Made by a program: the position numbers and the translations under genes. Below the pieces are notes generated by a model. The model was given only the letters and a program-made list of their open reading frames with translations. It searched no databases and was not told where the DNA came from. From Deltaproteobacteria bacterium (GTDB taxonomy: Bacteria; Myxococcota_A; Polyangia; Polyangiales; Polyangiaceae), in the NCBI GenBank assembly GCA_016218915.1, contig JACRCQ010000022.1, forward strand, positions 305,481 through 369,480: a DNA stretch of 64,000 nt. Direction: 5' to 3'. Of the stretch, positions 59,601-64,000 are shown one piece after another; the first letter of the stretch is position 1; every line of letters starts with the position of its first letter.

Positions 59601-60427
59601 AGAAGTCGTACGCTCAGCGCCGCGAGGTCGGCCAGCCGCGTTGGGGCAGCGAGCATGGGGTTGGGCGGGTCCGAGGTACGCTTGAGATGGAGCATGCGCA
59701 GGGCCGAGCCGGCAAAGGGCAATCGACCGGTGAGAGCCTCGTAGAGCATCACGCCGACCGAGTACCAGTCCGACTCTGCGCGTGCGGCTTTTCCCACCGC
59801 CTGCTCGGGCGACATGTAGGCGGGCGTTCCGACGACCTCGAAGCGATCCTTGACGTTGTCAGGGCGCACGTCCACGACCAGTCCGAAGTCGAGAATCACG
59901 ACCCGCCCGGCGCCGTCGACTATCACGTTCAAGGGCTTCAGATCCCTGTGGAGCTTGCCTGCGGCGTGCAGAGCTCCGACGCCGGCCACGAGCTGAGGGA
60001 GGCAGGCGCGCAGACGCGCTTCGTCCAAGCCGGCGAAGTCGAAGCCCCCGGCGGGCTCACCGGTCGCCGACGCATCGATGAGGTCCATGGTGGGGACGTC
60101 CGAGCCCACCGCACCGGGTCGCAGGAACTCGAGAAGCGTCGTGCCATGCACCAGATCCATGGTGAAGAACCAGCGCTCGTCGACGCAGAACAGCTCGTGC
60201 AAACGCACGAGGTTCGGGTGCACGATGTCGGCCAGCTCCCTGAACTCGCGCTTGAAACGGTAGAGCGACATGGCGTCCATGCGCTCGAGGGTCTTGAGCG
60301 CCACGCGCATGTCGCGTTCGCGATCGACGACATCGTAGACGTTGCCGAACGCTCCTGAGCCGACCTTGCGATGGATCGCAAAGCGAGCGGGTAGGTCTAT
60401 GCTGTCTCCGCGCGCGGTGGCGTCCAT
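56606..60427 (-). CDS. giant Ser/Thr protein kinase with AAA ATPase and TPR region
   Basis: This 1273-residue protein begins with a Hanks-type kinase (~15-290): GSGAFGNV glycine loop, K45, catalytic HRDLKPLN (D162), DFG at 180-182 and GTPAYMSPEQA. Next is an AAA/ATPase of the STAND/MalT-like sort with Walker A GRSGMGKS (353-360) and Walker B LLVLWIDDLQW (D478-D479). From ~700 to the end are many TPR-like helices (AGRGGEASEAYLSALPIA). Such PknB-AAA-TPR proteins integrate signals in myxobacteria. All kinase catalytic residues are intact. The next gene overlaps by 14 nt, so the DUF362 protein may be its effector or substrate. Confidence 0.92.
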   Translation of the reverse strand: MDATARGDSIDLPARFAIHRKVGSGAFGNVYDVVDRERDMRVALKTLERMDAMSLYRFKREFRELADIVHPNLVRLHELFCVDERWFFTMDLVHGTTLLEFLRPGAVGSDVPTMDLIDASATGEPAGGFDFAGLDEARLRACLPQLVAGVGALHAAGKLHRDLKPLNVIVDGAGRVVILDFGLVVDVRPDNVKDRFEVVGTPAYMSPEQAVGKAARAESDWYSVGVMLYEALTGRLPFAGSALRMLHLKRTSDPPNPMLAAPTRLADLAALSVRLLDRDPAARPKHPELQSLMAEWSSLDAPAPSSRAIGRISLVVPRQPMEFLVGRGQQLEQMHAAFARVVQGAGTMLRITGRSGMGKSAMVRHFVDSLSHSGQAVVLQGRCYECETVPYKALDSMVDALTRYLVTLPPDELSAIAPSDASPLVRLFPVLRRISAFSEQGREDGDADPREQRSRGFSALRQLIRRLGDRTLLVLWIDDLQWGDVDSAGFLAELFEPHDSPRMLLIASFRQEDVAKSRFLDVFLAHKPLDPSCFVDMEVGPLQDDEAEELASLLLGEQGVRISQPPSAIAAEAKGNPLFLLELVAHIKDVGRISTRPSSDQVVRLDDMLANHVGRLPAGARRLLQTVSLAARAIEIGVARRAAVLGSDVRECLDALRMARLVRTQGLRETDLIEPYHDRIRQVVVASLDAGATRDTHLALGQALEVFGRQDPETLAFHYLGAGAVDKAWTYSVAAADRAASALAFSRAADLYRDALSVCPRDEEFAVRVKLADALANAGRGGEASEAYLSALPIAPGGEGLELRRKAAESSLRVGRIDEGLALVHEGLARAGMRLAATPFRALLALLLRRVWLWLRGMGYRGQYTFDPTLLARIDMGWALAVGLSNSDAIRGAEVQTRTLLLALKAGEPMRIARSLAFEAAFLATAGMKNHARSTRLLAAASALATEIGQPYSLGWALVGASGVAYFEGRWKDCLVHTEAALAAFGPCAGAAWERTTARHYGVWALGYLGQVAEMARRVRALLKEAIDRGDLYSATDLRTFMSNVAWLVDDDVPGARQAIEDAMRSWSKSGFHVQHYYELYAYGQLDLYEGRAASAYDRVTATWPALRRSMLLQVQTVRLESLHLRARCCLALAEQQPDRRHELLAQSRAIARRMAREQGPWGAPTARLVMGAVHHLQGDSGRAASELRAAIDGFDLADMELFAAAARCCLCPMLEGDERARMQAHARDFMAAQTIRRPERWVAMLAPGYAPTARALLSEGNPSRDRGDNEPT

Positions 60428-60504
60428 CCCGAGGACATCACAGTCGCATGCGAGGGCGACGTCAACTGGTGTTCTTCGACGCCCCTGATTGCTACAATAC
60501 GCGG

Positions 60505-60657
60505 GTGTCCGAGCGATGGATCTTGGTGCTGATCGCGTTGGCGGCTGCAGCTTCGTGTGCGGGCGATGCGACGCGCCCCGCGCCAGCGACCACAGCGGAG
60601 CCCGAAGCGCGATGCCGGGCTACGGCGCGGTGTCCCCTTCGCCGCGCGGGGCCTTGA
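60505..60657 (+). CDS. possible 50-residue lipoprotein, perhaps leaderless
   Basis: From a GTG the frame gives VSERWILVLIALAAAASCAG, a compact lipoprotein signal with lipobox AASC, then a short Thr/Pro/Ala tail. A TACAAT box ends 6 nt before the GTG, which would place the transcript start almost at the codon (leaderless). The -35 region is weak. The 3' end overlaps the convergent SUMF1-like gene by 38 bp. The tail past residue 30 is Arg/Cys-rich and may reflect a frame shadow. Confidence 0.4.
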   Translation: MSERWILVLIALAAAASCAGDATRPAPATTAEPEARCRATARCPLRRAGP

Positions 60658-61768
60658 GATCCGCGTCCGACGCATTGGGCCCGAGCAGCGTGCCGCACAT
60701 CGTCTTGCACAGGTTGTCCTGCGCCCTGCACTTGCACTCGCCCCTCTTCTTGAGCTCGAGCTTGCCCTTCATCTGGTCGACGGTGAATCGTGCGAGCCGC
60801 TCCACGCGATTGAAGCTCCAGTTCGCCTTCACCTGCTTGGGCGTGCGAGGATCGGTCGGCTTGAAGTCTGACTCGGCGCAGCACCGGAAGCTCAGGAAGT
60901 AGTAGTAGAACCCTTCGTCGTGCGTGTAGATCTTCGGACGGCACTGGTTGCGCACGCCTTTGTACCAGGGACCGCCCGAGTGCACCGAGTCGTACTTGCC
61001 CTTCCAGTCGTCTCCCATGTTCTCGTTCGACACCACGTCGTCCGTGTTGCCCGGCAGGTCGGGCACGCCGTACTCGCTCACGCATTCCGGCTGGGCGCCG
61101 TTGCGCACGCCCTTCCAGAGCCGCGCCAGCTCCTTCGCATCGCGCTTGGCGACCTTCTTCATGTCAGGTCCGTCCCACGGATGATCGCCGTTGCACTTGT
61201 GCGGATCGCGAACGTAGCCGTACGGGTACGGCTTCATCTCCGGGCCCTCGCACGCCATCGTCCACTCGGACTCGGTGCACATCCGCCTGCCGATCGACGC
61301 ACATTTCACCTGCGCCTGGTAGAAGTTGTTCATCACCTCCGGACGCTCTCCCGCCACGTTGGGCCAGGAGTAGCGGTCGATGCAGAATCGCTTGTGAACC
61401 TTGTCCCCGATGCACCGCGTCGGCGCCTCGAACACCTCGCACACGGTCTTCTTGTTCGACTTGTCGAACCAGCTCTTCAGGCACTTCTGCTCGACCTCGG
61501 TGCAGTATTCGCCATCGACCATGATCATGTCCGGCGGGCAAGCGGGCGGGCCGGCATCCACCGATGCAGCCGCGCCGTCCGAAGCGCTCTCAGCGGCCAC
61601 ATCTCCTTCATTCGCCGCATCGCTCGTGTCAGGCGCAGATGCTTCGGGAAGGGAGGCATCAGCACCTGGCGGAGCGGGCGGCTGGGTGACGTGAACGGCC
61701 GCGGGAGGAGAGCCAGCCGAGCAGGCGGCCGCGATGACGATGGGGACGAGCAACAGCAGGCGCTTCAT
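60620..61768 (-). CDS. SUMF1/FGE-fold lipoprotein, paralogue of the gene at 18666
   Basis: This 382-residue protein has lipobox AAAC and an Ala/Asp/Ser linker to ~75. The FGE-like domain shares block by block the Cys-rich plan of the other copy: MIMVDGEYCTEVEQKCLKSW, KRFCIDRYSWPN, RRMCTESEWTMACEGPE and PYPYGYVRD. The closing segment SGGPWYKGVRNQCRP has only one of the two catalytic Cys of true FGE, as in the paralogue. It adds a ~75-residue C-terminal extension with four Cys (GECKCRAQDNLCKTMC). It is convergent with the short lipoprotein and divergent from the PAS gene. Confidence 0.85.
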   Translation of the reverse strand: MKRLLLLVPIVIAAACSAGSPPAAVHVTQPPAPPGADASLPEASAPDTSDAANEGDVAAESASDGAAASVDAGPPACPPDMIMVDGEYCTEVEQKCLKSWFDKSNKKTVCEVFEAPTRCIGDKVHKRFCIDRYSWPNVAGERPEVMNNFYQAQVKCASIGRRMCTESEWTMACEGPEMKPYPYGYVRDPHKCNGDHPWDGPDMKKVAKRDAKELARLWKGVRNGAQPECVSEYGVPDLPGNTDDVVSNENMGDDWKGKYDSVHSGGPWYKGVRNQCRPKIYTHDEGFYYYFLSFRCCAESDFKPTDPRTPKQVKANWSFNRVERLARFTVDQMKGKLELKKRGECKCRAQDNLCKTMCGTLLGPNASDADLKAPRGEGDTAP

Positions 61769-61841
61769 GGGCGCTGCTATATCACGAACGGGAGCGTGGA
61801 CGACCCCGAGCTGGCAGGATAGGAGTCAGCAAGGAGATCGA

Positions 61842-62432
61842 ATGATGTCCCAGTGGCCCATCGCAAAAGGCGAACTGCTTCGCGTGGTACTGGACGCGGT
61901 GCCATCGGCAGTCATCGTGTTGGACGCCCAGCTGAACGTGGTCGACCTGAACCGTGCGGCTTCCGACGCGATCGGCTGCGACGGTCCCAGCACGCTCCGG
62001 AGCGCCTGCGGTGAAGTCGTGCGCTGCCTGAATGCGATGCAGGCCCCGGCAGGTTGCGGCACGACTCCTCGATGCGAGCATTGTGTGATCCGCAACGGCG
62101 TGCGGGCGGCCTCGGAAGGTCAGCCCCCGCGCCGCAGGCTTCACCGGATGTTCATGGTGCGAGAGGGAGCGACGCGCGAGGTCCACTACCTGGTCACGGT
62201 CACCGCGTTCGCATTCGAGCAGGGCGAGTTCTTCTTGCTCAACCTCGAGGACGTAACCGAGATCGCTGAGCTTCGCGGACTGATCCCGATCTGCGCGTCG
62301 TGCAAGAAGGTGCGCAATGACCAGGAGTTCTGGGAGCACGTCGACAGCTACCTTCGAAAGCACACGAATCTGAAGTTCTCCCACGGCTTGTGCCCGGGCT
62401 GCGCGGAACGGCTCTATCCAGAGACGGAGTAG
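61842..62432 (+). CDS. PAS-domain protein with C-terminal Cys ribbon
   Basis: This 196-residue protein starts at the ATG after AAGGAGATCGA. A PAS domain covers ~15-140 (AVPSAVIVLDAQLNVVDLNR, then a Cys-rich loop CGTTPRCEHC typical of PAS proteins with CxxC insertions). The C-terminal ~45 residues follow the pattern IPICASCKKVRNDQEFWEHV then FSHGLCPGCAERLYPE, a zinc-ribbon-like end I know from many PAS/REC regulators. There is no kinase, GGDEF or DNA-binding domain, so it probably signals through protein contact. It stands alone. Confidence 0.88.
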   Translation: MMSQWPIAKGELLRVVLDAVPSAVIVLDAQLNVVDLNRAASDAIGCDGPSTLRSACGEVVRCLNAMQAPAGCGTTPRCEHCVIRNGVRAASEGQPPRRRLHRMFMVREGATREVHYLVTVTAFAFEQGEFFLLNLEDVTEIAELRGLIPICASCKKVRNDQEFWEHVDSYLRKHTNLKFSHGLCPGCAERLYPETE

Positions 62433-62522
62433 GCGCATGACCGCGCCCGAAGGCCCACGCTGGTGCCTTGCCGCAGGACTCTGCGGGACGTACTCTGAAG
62501 GGACGAGAGGCCTGGTGGTGAG

Positions 62523-63482
62523 ATGAGACGAATCGTCCTGGGTGCGGTCGTGGTTGGAGCAGCGTGGGCTGCGGCGTGCACGAACGACTACAGCTCGTTC
62601 GACACCAATCCGACGGACGGCGGTGGTGGCAGCACGAGTGTTGGGGGCTACGCGGGCGACGCGTCAGCCGACATCGGATCAGGAGGAAAGGCCGGCGCAG
62701 GCGGGTCGTCGGGCGCTCCTGGCAAGGGCGGCGCGAGCGGTGCGGGCGGAAGCACGACAGGCGGCGCAGCTGGAACGGGAGGCAGCGCTGCGGGGGCTGC
62801 AGGGACCGGCGGCGCAGCAGCGGGCTCGGCAGGAACCGCGGGCGGCGGCACCGGAGGCGTGGCCGGCAGTGCAGGCACTGCGGGACAGGCTGGGTGCGGC
62901 AACCAGGGAGATCCTTGCACCAAGGACGGCCAATGCTGCAAAGCGATGTGCGGCCCGTTCTGGGCAAACGCAGATGACTGCGATACCGATGGCCAGTGCG
63001 CCGAGTGCCGGTCCAACGGCGAGTGTCCCCAAGGAAGGTGCGACGACTGCGCGTGCCTGAGCCCGCTCGGCACGGGCGAGGACTGCAACGAGGAGTCCGA
63101 CTGCAGCAGCGGCAAGTGCGGCGGAGCCTGGGCCGACGCTGCCAATTGCGACATCGACTCCAAGTGCGCCGAGTGCAGGAGCAATGGCGAGTGCGGGTCT
63201 GGGCGTTGCGATCAGTGCGTGTGCATCGACAAGGTCGCGCCTGGGGAGGACTGCAACGAGGACTCGGACTGCACCGATGGCAAGTGCGGGCCTGCGTGGG
63301 CGAACGCCAACGATTGCGCGATCGATGCCAAGTGCGCGGAGTGCCGGACCGACGGCGAGTGCATGACCGGTCGATGCGACGGGTGCGCGTGTGTGGACAA
63401 GCTCGCCAACGGCGAGGGCTGTGACGAGGACAGCGACTGCACGTCGAATCACTGCCACCAGGGCAATTGCGCTCCGCCGTGA
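62523..63482 (+). CDS. Cys-rich repeat lipoprotein
   Basis: This 319-residue protein has lipobox AAAC (C19). Residues ~30-122 are a Gly/Ala/Ser linker. Then come three Cys-rich repeats with a 56-residue period starting at ~129, 185 and 241, plus a partial fourth at ~297. Each shows GE-D-C-(N)E-x-SDC, KCG-x-WA, DC-x-D-x-KCAEC and GEC-x2-GRCD. Twelve or so Cys per unit imply disulfides on the cell surface. Function is unknown. Its unit differs from that of the window's first protein, so the two families expanded separately. Confidence 0.88.
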   Translation: MRRIVLGAVVVGAAWAAACTNDYSSFDTNPTDGGGGSTSVGGYAGDASADIGSGGKAGAGGSSGAPGKGGASGAGGSTTGGAAGTGGSAAGAAGTGGAAAGSAGTAGGGTGGVAGSAGTAGQAGCGNQGDPCTKDGQCCKAMCGPFWANADDCDTDGQCAECRSNGECPQGRCDDCACLSPLGTGEDCNEESDCSSGKCGGAWADAANCDIDSKCAECRSNGECGSGRCDQCVCIDKVAPGEDCNEDSDCTDGKCGPAWANANDCAIDAKCAECRTDGECMTGRCDGCACVDKLANGEGCDEDSDCTSNHCHQGNCAPP

Positions 63483-63706
63483 ATCTCGATCCGTCGTTCG
63501 GGAGGCGGCGGGGGACTCGCGCTACCTGGGCTTCGCCCTGGCGCCTCGCCCATCTCCATCCGGTACATCGCGAGCCCTTCCTCGCGTAGACGTGCAACGC
63601 GCTGGGCATACGGGTCTGCCGATAGCTCGTCGAGGCGACCCCTGGACGGGAGCCTGGGATCGCGACGTAAGAGCGGCGGCCGCCAGTGTGGTGCGTGATG
63701 GCATAG
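63449..63706 (-). pseudogene. possible remnant of an Rpn-like (PD-(D/E)XK transposase) protein
   Basis: On the minus strand the stretch reads LDELSADPYAQRVARLREEG followed by LAMYRMEMGEA, which resembles the middle region of Rpn/PD-(D/E)XK 'transposase' proteins. It has no start of its own outside the heptanucleotide array and ends in a Pro-rich stretch with stop at 63449, overlapping the Cys-repeat gene. It may be a decayed copy. The 350-bp interval 63483-63832 holds only this and the array. Confidence 0.25.
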
Positions 63707-63797
63707 GGGCCGAGGGCCAAGGGCCAAGGGCCGAGGGCCGAGGGCCAAGGGCCAAGGGCCGAGGGATGAGGGCCGAGGGATGAGGGCCGAGGGATGA
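63707..63797. repeat. heptanucleotide tandem array
   Basis: Thirteen uninterrupted 7-bp units: GGGCCGA, GGGCCAA and GGGATGA in mixed order, exactly 91 bp. The 7-bp length means the frame shifts with every unit, so it creates the odd overlapping frames seen here. A related array lies at 32445. Probably prone to slippage. Confidence 0.9.
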
Positions 63798-63832
63798 GGG
63801 GGCAGATGGGGGAGGGAGATGGAGAAGGGCTG

Positions 63833-64000
63833 CTACGGGTTCTTGTCTTTCTCGTGCGCGGCATGGCTCGCGGGGTCCACCATGAACACCTCTTCGATGC
63901 TGGACGCAGAAAGCACGCGAAGCGCCCATGCCCGGATCAGCTCCGGGGAAGCGTGGTCGAGCGTCTCTCTCGTCTGATCGGATAGCGCTCCGAACCTGAA
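63833..64000 (-). CDS. C-terminal end of a gene cut by the window edge
   Basis: The last 55 codons of a minus-strand gene are visible, ending in TAG at 63833. The product reads FRFGALSDQTRETLDHASPE, then LIRAWALRVLSASSIEEVFM and an acidic/Lys-rich tail. The SPE-x-(L/I)-x-AW-x-x-R(V/I)L-x-AxSIEEVF helix pair recalls the C-terminal region of Rpn/DUF-type PD-(D/E)XK proteins, but too little is present for a firm name. Codon use is typical of the genome. Confidence 0.6.
   Translation of the reverse strand, partial: FRFGALSDQTRETLDHASPELIRAWALRVLSASSIEEVFMVDPASHAAHEKDKNP

Noticed and set aside
1..64000. CRISPR array, complete insertion sequence or prophage
   Set aside because: No regularly spaced identical direct repeats with unique spacers, no intact transposase, integrase or phage structural gene was found; the only mobile-element traces are fragments.

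Overview
The window is about 66% G+C and reads as chromosome of a myxobacterium, most likely Sorangiineae/Polyangiales-like. This rests on several features seen in the sequence. There are many secreted lipoproteins with Gly/Ala/Ser-rich linkers after the lipobox, at least two proteins with MYXO-CTERM-type tails, and Cys-rich repeat proteins. A giant Ser/Thr kinase-ATPase, SUMF1-like lipoproteins and a complete chemosensory operon are also present. No rRNA, tRNA or CRISPR array was recognised, and no complete phage or insertion sequence. The organism call is inference from composition and families, not from a marker gene.

Layout. 0-20 kb is an accessory 'envelope' region. It opens with a truncated protein of 31 Cys-rich tandem repeats, followed by a dozen exported proteins of mostly unknown function. 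Two radical SAM loci sit in this region. One is a SPASM-type enzyme whose gene lies 6 nt upstream of a Cys-tailed lipoprotein (10.0-12.7 kb, minus strand). The other is a B12-binding-type enzyme followed after 10 nt by a 96-residue protein carrying two exact copies of VVCDPMPAPM (15.3-17.3 kb, plus strand). These are the best candidates for undescribed peptide or lipoprotein modification systems. A small zinc-ribbon protein at 3.4 kb with four Y(A/G)PPP repeats has a similar build to the 96-residue protein.

19.7-21.3 kb holds a heptose-phosphate kinase/phosphatase pair for nucleotide-activated heptose. 21.6-29.7 kb is one tightly coupled seven-gene chemosensory operon (REC, CheW, CheR-TPR, CheW, CheA-REC, CheB, MCP). 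Its order resembles the Wsp/alternative-cellular-function class, but the output is a single-domain receiver and no GGDEF gene is present.

29.8-43 kb is mixed: an exported isochorismatase-like lipoprotein, a zinc dehydrogenase, an EEP-fold lipoprotein, an FHA protein, a stand-alone GspE/PilB-type ATPase, an RRM protein, an esterase, an ABC-F ATPase, a histidine kinase broken by a one-base deletion in a G run, and a cyclophilin. The 700-bp gap at 32.1-32.8 kb holds heptanucleotide repeats and what looks like the end of a transposase.

43-53.9 kb carries envelope operons (DUF4349 lipoprotein; DUF4398 plus OmpA), an expansin-like lipoprotein, an acylating-type aldehyde dehydrogenase, MtfA and a double ACT protein. 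53.9-60.4 kb is a two-gene operon encoding a 1273-residue kinase/AAA/TPR regulator and a 912-residue DUF362 protein. 60.5-64 kb has a second SUMF1-like lipoprotein, a PAS protein with a Cys-ribbon tail, another Cys-rich repeat lipoprotein, a second heptanucleotide array and a gene cut by the right edge.
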